Origin: Macquaria australasica
Taxonomy: Eukaryota; Chordata; Actinopteri; Centrarchiformes; Percichthyidae
Direction of reading: 5' to 3'
Length of the DNA stretch: 64,000 nucleotides
Assembly: GCA_005408345.1 (NCBI GenBank)
Contig: SEMN01000187.1
Coordinates: 1 to 64,000, forward strand
Shown: piece by piece, positions 1-14,600 of the stretch
Layout of the letters: every line of letters begins with the position of its first letter
How positions within the stretch are numbered: position 1 is the first letter of the stretch
Made by a program: the position numbers and the translations under genes
Notes under the pieces: model-generated
The model's input: the letters and a program-made list of their open reading frames with translations, nothing else
Database searches by the model: none
Told to the model about the DNA's origin: nothing

Positions 1-19
1 CGATAAGGCAGGTAGGAAG

Positions 20-3689
<3,670 letters not shown>

Positions 3690-3690
<1 letters not shown>

Positions 3691-4190
3691 ACCACAACTA
3701 TAGGCGTTTTCGGACCAAACAGTTCTGGGGACTACCTGAGAGGAACTGCCCACTGGGGAGCTCCGGCGAGAACTACATACCTTCAAGGGCTTTTTTTCTG
3801 TTTGCATTCGAACCACCAATAGGAACGCTGAAGTGATGTAAGACGGCACAAGAGTATATATTTCGCTTTGAGTAGTAGTATTTCCTCCGTCGCATATACA
3901 TTCAATAAAGCCTGGACTTGACTGTCGGCCTACGTGTCCGTGTTTTGATTTGATCAGTTTTTTAAGGCTACTGTTATAAGCTAATTACAAGCGGTTGCCG
4001 GTGCTGCAGTGACTCATGTGTTCGACCAATCTCCGTACACTTACATCACTCAAGGTTCCTTTTTTTGCTGGGAGAGTACCTACTCTGAAGTAGGAGCTAA
4101 AGAAAAGTCCCTCAAAACGGTGTTCAAAGAACTACGATCGTTCCCAGTTCATGTGACCAATTGTTCTTAGAACTATGAAAAAGTTCTGCA
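3690..4190. repeat. MITE-like repeat, family uncertain
   Basis: This block of about 500 bp looks like a non-autonomous teleost DNA transposon. A 'gttctgggga' motif near its left side is echoed by 'agttct' motifs near its right side. I recognise the type, not the exact family, and did not establish a target-site duplication. Confidence 0.4.
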
Positions 4191-4729
4191 TTATATGAGT
4201 CAAAATGTCTGCTGTGAAAAAGGCCTTTTGTTGAAATATCAGATGTAGAGGAATGTGCAGCCTTGACAGAAGTACGCACTCTCTGAGAGCTTTCTAGTTA
4301 TAACTACAGTATATTAATCCTTCCTCATGTCTTTTTAAACTCGCTGTATTATTTCTTTTACCTCTAAGAAAATAAATGCTCAGCTTTCAGGCTTTCTAGT
4401 GGGCCTGGAAACCCTCTGCCCCCTGATACGCTCCACTTCAGTCTGCCAGACCTTTTTTGATCACAGCTCTTCGCGGTTTCAAGATGCCTTTTGGCGGTGT
4501 CAGCCACAGTGCAGCAACAGTCCTTTGACATTTTTGGTCAGTTTCTTTTCTTAGACAATCTTTCACTTCAAAATAATGACAGGCTGCCTTTTCTCTGTCG
4601 TGAGCTGACATTTAGTTCCAAGGATGAAGAGTTTCTTGTTCCTACCCAGGAGCCATCATTAATGTTATTGGTTACATGTGTGATTCTTCTTCAATGACAA
4701 CTTATAACGTCTGCTGTGAGAAAGGTCTA

Positions 4730-5330
4730 TTTAAGGGCCTAATGGGCAAGCTCTCAGATACTAATGAGTCTCCTAATTAGTGCTTCATTAAGGCAGGTGC
4801 ATTAGGAAGGTCAACCACTTAAGTCCTCGATAAAACATGCAAACAGTGTTCAGCTGAAACACAAGTATACTATAGCTGTTTACAGTCATAAAATTCTGGA
4901 TTATTTTCAATTAATCAAAATTTTAAAAGTATTTCAGTTCACTATGGTGTATTCAGTACAAATATGTCACATTTTAGAGAATTTAAAAGTGAAAATGCTT
5001 TTAATTTAACCATTTTCAAAACATTGACTGGCAGCATGATATATCATGTAGCGCATAACATCTCATGCTCTAAAAGAATTATTCAAAAGTTCACAGTGTG
5101 TGTGGTGTAAGCTGAACCTCCCTGTCCTGGCACAGCAGAGTCTGTAATGATTAACTATCTCAGCAGCGGCGTCCTTGTCTTAAATTCCACAATCAACCAT
5201 CATAAAGTGAACACCCAAGGCGTCTTATGATGCCGTTGTCGTGATGACGCACAGCAGATAGGCTTGTTAAAATTCAAGCTGATAAGGCTAAAGAGTCACT
5301 CCGAAACGAGATATCCTCTGAGGGAAAACG
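4730..5330. other. Intergenic, homeodomain-type motifs
   Basis: There is no gene. Several TAAT/ATTA cores cluster at 4,755-4,810 (actaatgag, ctaattag, cattaagg, gcattagg). The stretch 5,120-5,330 has low repeat content and CRE-like words such as 'gtgatgacgc'. It could be a conserved non-coding element, but that needs an alignment. Confidence 0.25.
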
Positions 5331-5359
5331 TGAATCACACCCCAATCGCCCCCACCCTC

Positions 5360-6148
5360 AGTGGTGGAATGTAACTAAGTACATTTACTCAAGTACTGTA
5401 CTTAAGTACAAATTCGAGGTACTTGTACTTTACTTGCACTACATCTCAGAGGCAAATATTGTACTTTTAACTCCACTACATTAGTCTGACAGCTTTAGTT
5501 ACTCGTCTCTGTACAGATTACAGTTTTTCACACCATTCCTGTCCAGTGAAAACCATGCATCTCAAAATGAGGTGATTTTGAATTTTAATGATTCTGATAA
5601 ACTGAATGATGAAATGTTCCTCTGTGGGTTGAGATAATGCCCCTACTTCTTAAGCTAAATAAACTATTTTAAAAAAAAACAACCTTGGATCAGCTGGAAA
5701 ATGCATCATCACAAAGCTGAAAACAGAACTGTTTTTCTGAGCTGATGAAAGGTTTTTAGAGATATGTGGTTCTCACAGGACAGCGATGCTACAAACATAT
5801 GATGATCTTATAGAAAACGATGCATTGCTGCAGATTAAACTGCCCGACAGTATATTGGAGTTAAAATGAGCTCAACTTTAAACATCTACAGCAGTAAAAT
5901 GCAACAAACACATTAAAGCACCAGTAATATTAATCCAAAAACATCATATATAATAGTAAAACACTGACAGGGAGCATTTTTATGCAGAATGAGTACTTTA
6001 AGTAAATCTTGCTGATAATATTTAACATTCTTTTACTTGAGTAAGATTTTGAATGCAGGAATTTTACTTGTAGTGGAGTATTTTTCACAGTGTGGTATTA
6101 GTACTTCTACTTAAGTAAAGCATCTGAGTACTTCTTTCACCACTGTCT
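5360..6148. mobile_element. Non-autonomous DNA transposon, CAGTGGTGGAA type
   Basis: The left end reads 'cagtggtggaatgtaac' and runs into the 'actcaagtactgtacttaag' signature. The right end is the inverse, 'gtacttctttcaccactg'. These terminal inverted repeats and the roughly 790-bp size fit a common teleost non-autonomous DNA transposon, probably hAT-like. There is no transposase frame. Related fragments lie at 36,185-36,666, 36,930-37,172 and 53,521-53,745. Confidence 0.75.
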
Positions 6149-6175
6149 TACCTCTACAATCTCTTTTTAATAGCA

Positions 6176-6440
6176 TATTAAAGAAATAGTAATAAAGATT
6201 TGGGAAATAGGATTATTTGTTTACTTGCCGAGTTAGATGAGAAGTCTTGTTGTCACAGTGAGGTTGCAAGTGTTTTTACACTCTGTTTTGCTACCTTTGG
6301 ACAGAAGCAGGCTAGCTGTTTCCCCCTGTTTCCAGTCTTTGTGCTAAGCTAAGCTAAGCTAACCATCTCCCATCTCTAGCTTCATATTTAGCGTGCAGAT
6401 ATGAGAGTGGTATCAATCTTTTCATCTAACAATTTCAGTC
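6176..6440. mobile_element. MITE with inverted ends
   Basis: The left part contains 'cttgccgagttagatgagaag' and the right part contains the inverse-type 'cttttcatctaac'. Between them is the 'gctagctgtttccccctg' and 'aagctaagctaagctaacc' block that recurs widely in fish genomes. It is non-coding. Confidence 0.6.
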
Positions 6441-6449
6441 ATCATATAC

Positions 6450-8940
6450 AAAAAAAAAAAAAAAAAAACTCCATGAAAAATAGCATGTTTTAGTTTAAAT
6501 AGTTTTTAGACTACAGAGAGACATGTCTGACTTCCACTGTGGCCAAATATCTTCTATTTTACACCCTCGTTATACAGGAAGGAGCTTAGCTAAACTCACA
6601 TGTTGGTTTCCAGCTCAAATAGTGGCTTACTGTCACTGAGCAGCCAAACTCAGGAAAACAGAGGATACAGTGCCTTTGGACAGTAATCCCTGAGAGACAG
6701 GAGCAAGTCACAGTCATAATCGATCAACTTACAGACGTGTTTCTACTCTGTTTCTATGCTTTCTATTCTGTTTTGCTCTCTGGTGCAGAATAATTTCATC
6801 TCATCTCTCTTCCCCAGTCTTCCCTCTCTCTGCAGTTTGTTAAACACAACAGCTACAACAAATGACTACATCTCTGCAACTGGACCAAACATCAAAAATA
6901 GTAATTACACTAAACAGTAAAAATACTGCTGCTGTGACAAACTTGAAAACTGACAAATAAAATCTGAATTTCAGACACCTGTCAATAAAATCCCAGGTTT
7001 TTTTGTTTGTTTGTTTTTAAGCTGCTTCTTCTTCTCACAAGTGATTTCTGAGGAAGTGACAAGACAAATGCCACTTTCCTGTCAAATTGCCAGCGAGTCA
7101 TGCAGATTAGGTACTGGCTCTGCAAATGTTTGCAGATCAAACAGCTTCAGATGGTGATGGATGATAAGAGCAGGAGGAGGCGGCTCAGTGCTGGGGCAGC
7201 ATGCCATCTAATGGACACAGAGAGGATGCTCATGCCTGGTTTTCTGCGTTTTTTTCTTGTTAGATTGATGACACTGGAGGATTCTTAAAGTTTCTCACGT
7301 CAGAGAAACAGGTCTGACAGAGCGACTTTAACCCTGCAGAGCCTGTTAGAGACTCTGTGCAGGATCATGTAACTGTACTGTAAGTGTGAAGGTAAGCACA
7401 AAAGGTACAACGAAAAACACTCAGTCTTATACAATATATCTCACTGCATAAACCTTATAACTCAAAGGACAACATTTTCCTTTCAAGCTGGAACCAGTCT
7501 GACAAAAATTCTTCAAGACTCCTCAAAACTCTGACAGGAACGCCAAAAAAAGGCAAGGTTCCCTGACCTCTTGAAAAGAGGTGAGCAATTCAGACAAAAT
7601 GTTTGTTTTAGTGTTCTACCAAACCCTCAAGTTCTCAATTCCCATTCATTTAGACCAGAGAACTACAAACAACAATATCCTGGCATAAGAAATGTATTAA
7701 TGACAAAAGAATTAACAATTACAATGAATTATCGCCCAGCTGTATTTTTGAGAAATAACATCGAAATCAGACTCTTCTTTCCTCTTATTTTTCCTCCTGT
7801 TGCTGGTTTGAATCCACAGACTGACTGAAAAAAAACCGAATGAGTAGTGCTCTCTTTCTTTCATTCAACAAATACTTTTGAGGCACTAAACAAGAGCAAT
7901 GGACCATAACGCACCTACACAGCAGTTACTATGTGCAATGTTTAGATTAAAATATAACTTAAAGAAGGCTAAAACTGATCCCAACCACAGGATGAATGGA
8001 GAAAAAACAAGTGCAGAGACAAAGAGTTGTCTGCACGCTGAAATATGAATTTCACATGAGACATATTACACTTTTTCATAAAGAAATGGAGATAAAATAA
8101 ACAAAAGAAATGATGATAGATTAAATAAGATAAGTTCTTCCAGTGAAGAGGGAGAGAGAGAGAGATAATGAAAGACAGAAAAGAAAAAGAAAGAAAAGGA
8201 TTCATCCATGTCAAACAGTGGAGAGACTCCCTCTGTCTCTGTGGATGTGTCTATGCAGAGACAGAATGAAGGAAGCAGATATGGAGGAAGGAAGGAGATA
8301 AAGACAGGAGGAGGGAACGCATAAATATTTTGGGGAAATACATTCCATGTTGGTTTCCTCATGAAGCTGAATTATTCCAACAGCCCAGCAGACACAGCCC
8401 TGCTTTCATTACAATACAATATAACACAGCTGTGACTGGAAACTACTGATACTACTTAACATGTGCCACACTGATCTTACGATAAACACTGTAGATGATA
8501 TTATACAGTACATATATATTACAGCAAGGTAAGTCCAGGTGGGAGTATTACAATGATACATGAATACTATGACAAACTTCCATAGAAATATTTCATGTTT
8601 TTACAGGAATATCATGTAAATATTAAAGAAAGCATTGCAGTAAAGCAACACAAACACACTACTTAATCAACATAGTGTATTATAATGATGAGATGTTACA
8701 TTAATTAAGATAATTAAGTCTAAAACCCACTATTGAGTATCACAGAAAAGCTTAATGTCCCTGTGTGTAATCTATAGGGATAGTACAAGACTTCCATAGT
8801 GAAATCAGTGATTTTTCAGAATTGTCTTTTCTCCTCGGTTTGCTTACTTTTTCATGGGAAACACATACGTATCAAAGACATCAGCTGTCTCTCTCTTAAT
8901 ATCACAGTTTTGAAGTCTTGAGATGAGTCTAAAGACTCAT
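6450..8940. other. Intergenic stretch, no gene seen
   Basis: A poly-A run lies at about 6,450-6,469, and purine-rich GA tracts lie at about 8,145-8,310. The open frames are short and low in complexity. No splice-flanked exon or RNA gene was recognised. Confidence 0.5.
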
Positions 8941-8950
8941 TTTCACTCAC

Positions 8951-9200
8951 CTCTGCGACCGGCCGTCCTCTCTCGTGGCGTTTTTTCTTGCAGGTATATG
9001 CCGCTGAACCTGTTGGAGGTGCGAGTCAGGTAATGCTGCTGCAGTTATGGCTGTTTTCCATTTTTATTGCAGTGGGTTTAGTTAGATAGTTAGTTAGACT
9101 TCAAACTCTGCAACATGCAGCGCTGATTGCCCGGCCGTCACCGTGACGTCGACGAGCGGATCACATGACAGGAAGTGTAGCTCTGGGACGTAAACAGCTT
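8951..9200 (-). promoter_or_regulatory. Candidate CpG promoter and 5' non-coding exon
   Basis: This is a local CpG-rich patch in AT-rich surroundings. It contains an ACGT core (cgtgacgtcgacg), a CACATGAC E-box-like word beside an ETS-type GGAAG site, and on the minus strand a good splice donor (CAGAG|GTGAGTG) ending at 8,951. That suggests a minus-strand transcription start with a 5' UTR exon whose gene continues toward or beyond the left edge. On the plus strand a pyrimidine-rich acceptor (cttgcag) also precedes a 36-nt stretch ending in a GTAATG donor, so the direction is not certain. No protein can be read from it. Confidence 0.3.
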
Positions 9201-9299
9201 TACCATACTAACCACGAGTTCTGCAGAAGCGACTTTCTGCCCCTTTTTACTGCTGTACATTGTCCTGGACACACACACACACACAATTCCGTGTGTTTG

Positions 9300-11220
9300 C
9301 TTATCTATCATTTATTTAGGTCATATAGGCTTATCTGTAGGTAGCCTGCTCATGACTTTTATTGCCTTGCATGTTTTTCATTGTTACTCAGCTTTCTTGA
9401 CCTTTTGTCTGCTATTTATGGACTCTTGCTCAGTGACTCCCTGTAATATCTATCCACTGTAGCCTATCTATCTATTGATCTATGTATGTATGTATGAAAT
9501 ATGAAAATACTCCATTAGTTTAGTTTATTTTTATTTCTGTGTCATGCCAGACATCTTGTCCATCCCACAAAAGTAAGTCCTCATTATGCAGAATGGCTCC
9601 TTTCAGAATGTTATATTATTGTATATAATAGGGATTATTATTACTGTTAATACAATGTTGTGTAAGGAACATTAAACAAGTTGTTTAATCTTCATTAAAC
9701 CAGGAAGCCTCTTGAGATACATCATCTCTTTTACAACAGAGACCTGGCTAAATAGGCAGCCTAGAGACATTTTATAATATTCACATATACAGTAGCACCA
9801 CAACACAGGAGCTGAAAGGCATGAAAGAGAGAGTTTGACTATTTATAAGAGTTGCATTCTTCATAAAACATGTTTTCTAAATGCCTGGTGTGAATGCAGT
9901 GTTTATCTGTTATTTGTTTGTTGGCTTCTTAATTCATTCATAATACAAACTTTACTTCTCATTTCATTGCCAATAGGTTGGGTATAACACAGTAAAACCA
10001 CTTTTCATTTTAGCACAAACAGGCCAAGTAGAGATTTTATGCCCATTACAATCAAAAGAAAAAAGAGAAAATAATGTAACAAAGATGTATCAACCAAAGT
10101 CAGGCAGTCAGTTCCCTCACATTCGCAGATGATATTCAGATGTCTGTTGATCACATTTACAGATAGGTAAACAAGTTGGGCCGGTGCGTCATACCTCTAC
10201 TTATGTTTCATGTAGTGTCTAAGTAGTGATGTTACACTCACAGACGCAAAGGCAGCAAGACGACACCTTTTATCCAGAAATGCATTCATTCTGACCCTTT
10301 TGGGTAATACTCACCATCAAACCCTGCAGACAACAGCTTTATCTCTGGAGGATGAGTCATCTGTCTGGGGAAATTTGACATGTTAAAGTGTGGGCGGCAA
10401 GACAACAGAACAGACAGCAGGTTTGGTGGGAGGGTGCTGGGTGGTTCTTCTGAGCATAACATCAATCTGAGTCAGGGATCACAACAACCACTGATATGGA
10501 AAAGCAAAATACAACAAAATTAAAATGAATGTGTTTTGGGAATATTCCTTTTATTTCACTGGGGGGGAAAAAATCACAATTTTGTACTTTACATCTGTCT
10601 GACAGTAAGCATATGATGCACACAGAAGAGGCTGAGTTATATGATGATCACCCAGATTTTTAAAAACATGGATTTACTGTGATCCCTGAGCGTAAACATG
10701 TTGCACAGCAGCAAGATTGCTTTGTCTAAATAGTATGAAAGTAGTCTGAATATTTATTTCTTGATTGGAAGAAGGTTGTGTGTGTCTCAGGCATCACTAG
10801 AGAGAGCTGCATGTTGGAGGTTAAGAGAATTAAAATGAATGAACGAGAGCAGCTTTGGCACAAAGATAAAACTCGGCAGAGGATTACATGTGTCAACTTT
10901 GTATGTCAAGAGATATTTTGTCTTTGAGCTATAATCAAAATGTGGGGAAGTGCAACGGTTTGTCACGTTTCTGCAGACTAGTTTTGGGTCTATTTTTTTA
11001 TTAAAGGCAGAAATAAACCAGGATTACAGTCTAACAGAAGCAAGCAAAACTATAATTGAACCTGCACTTGTTGGCACTATTTCTAGCTACAAGTATTCAT
11101 GTTACCTTCCTTCTTTTTTTTGTTTTTAATCTCTTTCCTTGGTTAGTCTTAATGTTTCTTGGCCATAATAATTCTATCAAATTGGGTTTCTTCACTGTTC
11201 CTGCTGAAATTTAACTCAAC
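9300..11220. other. Intergenic stretch, no gene seen
   Basis: No exon or RNA gene was recognised. Minus-strand AATAAA signals near the right side could serve the mucin-like gene that ends at 11,622, for example the complement of 'tttatt' at about 11,228-11,233. Confidence 0.45.
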
Positions 11221-11621
11221 CGATGAGTTTATTTCTGCATCTGAAAACAGTTTGTAGGACCAACTACAATCTGCACTGGAAGCCAGGAAAGACATTATTA
11301 ATTAAGACATTATCATATAGGGCAATAAATAACATTAAACAAATTATATTTCACATACACTTGTACATTCCAATTGACCAAAAAGACATTTGTACATGCA
11401 GATAACACTGCAGATAACACTAATTTTACATACACTTTCAACACTGGAAATACTCCACAGCCATTGACAAAAATGCTAAGTTAAGAAATAAAAGCCTGAG
11501 AGAAAAACAAAAAATGTCTTTTTCTTGTGTGTGGACAACATATATGTGTTTAGCTGTCCAGAAATATCAGAGTCGTACAGCAGACCGGACTCCTCCTGGA
11601 CTTTAGTGTCCATTAAGCCTG

Positions 11622-11666
11622 TTATTTTGAGTACTGGGCGAATGGAGACCCTTCGTTCACATTGCC
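11622..11666 (-). CDS. Mucin-like gene, exon 4 (cytoplasmic C-terminus)
   Basis: The last coding exon is only 15 codons including the stop, found 2.1 kb downstream of exon 3. It starts after a CTCTCCAG acceptor and is in phase 0 with exon 3. It encodes GNVNEGSPFAQYSK and a TAA. The tail is hydrophilic, has no hydrophobic anchor, and reads as a plausible continuation of LEDVPM. It is too short for ordinary open-frame searches. Confidence 0.65.
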   Translation of the reverse strand, partial: GNVNEGSPFAQYSK

Positions 11667-14600
11667 CTGGAGAGATGAAAGAAACAACAAAAGGGTTAAA
11701 AGGAACAAAACATATTCATAAGAACCTGCAACGTCTGGATGTCTGGTGTTACAAACCTGCTTTACTAATTGAGCTAAACTTAAACATGATTCAGCAATTA
11801 AGGCTCAAGGACTCTGCATAGCTGTGTGCTGCTTTACATTTCTTATTTGATATTATCAGTTCTCTAAGTAGGTGGAGCATATCCCATCATGCGCTGAACA
11901 AATGTAATTTAATTTAATTTAAGGGATTGATACGGTAAACACAGCAACATTTTACAGAAAAGGTCTGGTTCGTGATTGGACAGAACCAAAGTCAATATAG
12001 AGTTCTTAGAAAATCAAGGTTCGGTCAGTGATATGATACAGAAGCAAACACCCAAAGATGCGCGTATTGGCACTGACTGGGCCGGTCATTTACACCTTTG
12101 TCTTGACTTTCTTTACAGGTCAACATCATTTCCTATTTCCCGATTTATTTTCTGCTTTGTACTTTTACATTTTACGCTAAGTTTGAAAGGATGGAAGAAG
12201 AGATTGAAATGATATGGGGATATTTAAACAAAGGACACTCGTGTTTTCTCGGCATGCTTTCAGCGTAGAACAGGAAATGACAAGACAAAGGCATAAATGA
12301 TTGGCCCAATCGATGACAGTTAGTGCATCCGTGGTAGTTAAATAGTTACAGGGCCACTGTAGTTTGACAACCAACTGACTAAACATCAAGTGTCTGTGTC
12401 CATTCAAATGTTAATTTGGTGGACATTTAAAAAGATGTTTTTAATTCTGTTTGGAAGCTCCACATGCAAGATTTTCACTAAATAACACTTATGTATACAG
12501 TTGCCTTTTAAAATACATAACATATATAGTATATAGTCCTGTCACTTATTAAACCTGCAAGTTATCTGCCCCTCATGATCTGCTCAGTTTGCAAAATCAG
12601 CTGTTTTTGTGTTTGGACCCATATGTTGTTGGCCATGTATACTCTGTCCCAATCCAACACCACGCCTGGAAGCTTTTTACAGCGACAATAAAGAATAATA
12701 CATAGTTGGTGACAGTAATTATATTCTATAGAGTGTATTGCTTTCGTCTCTGGAGAGAAATCTCCCTGTTTTTCACACGGTTGAGACCTTATGCTTGGTT
12801 ACATTTTCACCTGAAATGACATCTAAAGACTCCAGGGTGCTGAGACTGTCTGAATACTTGCTGACACACTGATGGCTTGCTGATGATAAGCTTTAATTTT
12901 TGAAGAAAGTGCTTATTCATTACATGCTCACAACACACTGTCCTGTTTCTGAGACTTTTTCACACACTGATAATCCAGTCAGGCTTCCTGTTTGCACAAA
13001 ATAGAGAGCTGCAAACCACTGTGCTCACAACTGAGTGGAAAAGGAAGAAAATGACACGACAGTTGTAAACGTCACATGCCAGTACTTATACACTGCCAGG
13101 GTTGACAGTTCATCTTCCTGTTGAGCAAGACACTGTACCACTGCCACACACACCGTATTCTATATATTCTACATAATCGCCAGCGAGTGTTGCCCCCTGC
13201 TGGTGGAAGTAACGGGCAACTTGCACACACACCAGGCAGAACTTCACTATTGTCTTGCTGTGTAATCGTGTTGGTTCTTAGTCACATACAAGTTATTTGT
13301 TAGCTTCCATCTTCGCTTGGAGATGATGTGTGCATGCCTCATCTAAATGTGGTTACAACTGCACAAAATGTTCAAAAGTTTGCAGAAGTTTGTGTCATGT
13401 CAAAATGTCATGTCTCCAAGAATTTGGCAATCACGTTTACGAAAATAGCGTCAAGTATTGGACAAATTGAAGTTTTGACCTAATGATGGTGCTAGATGGA
13501 AAGTTAAGGGATCACCAAAGAGATTGCAATTCATCCTCTGGGAACTATGAATATCTGTACAACATTTCATGGCAATCCATCCAATAGTTGTTGAGATATT
13601 TCAGTCTGAACCAACCGACCAACCAGCTGATTGATACGCTGCTAGCATGGCTAAAAACAAATGAATAACCATTTTCAGTCTCATCCAAATGTGTTACGTA
13701 CCCAATTGTAAAGACTGAATTCAGTTTAAATAGTTAAAAAGTAGAAAATCCGTTCCAAATTTTGAAAATTGGTTTAAAATCAAGTTCCTGTTTAGTCAGG
13801 ACTCACCATCGGCACGTCTTCAAGCCTCTCGAAGTTGGACCTCGGTGATCGGATACATTTCACGGTGACAACCACCAGCACGAGGGCGAGGACGATACAG
13901 AAGATGCAAAGGATGGCCACGAGGCCGGGATTTTTTGCCAAGTCCCCATTTTCCCAGTCGTGTGAAAGACCTGAGGGTGAGACAAACAAAAAATAAGTTA
14001 CCTTCCTAACTACTCAACAAACTCGACTGCATTTCTCCTTCTGTCAAAAAAAAACCAACAAAAAAAAACAAAACAGGGTGTTGAAAAGGAAAGAATTACA
14101 ACTCTAAATGTGCCAGCGGAGGGCCCTCAAAGTGCAAAACGTATTACAGTCAACCTGTTCGTACTACTCCGCCACCGGCAGTTGGTCTCAGTTGCTATGG
14201 TAATCACCACTGGCACAGCTTAACTGACATTGTCACATCCACTATTTTGTGAGATCTGTGACCAAACAAATATTGACAAGCATCTTTAATATTCTCCCTT
14301 AATGCCCTTGTTGGAACATTATCTGCAGGCGTGTAGCTGTTTAGTGAATAACTTAGCAGAATTTAGTTCCCTGCAATCAGTTTACTGCTAAGCAAATCAG
14401 CCACTATTCTAGCTGTCTGAGGCTAATGTGTTGCTAATACAACATTCTGAATAACTGTTAGTTTACTCTTTTTACTTTACTCTTTGTATTTCTACTAGAT
14501 GAATTACTGTGTTGTTCTTTCTAGTGGGACTTAATGTTGACCTTTAACAGCCTACTTTGTTTCTTCCTTGCATGAGTGATAATGTAGCCTAACTAATTTG

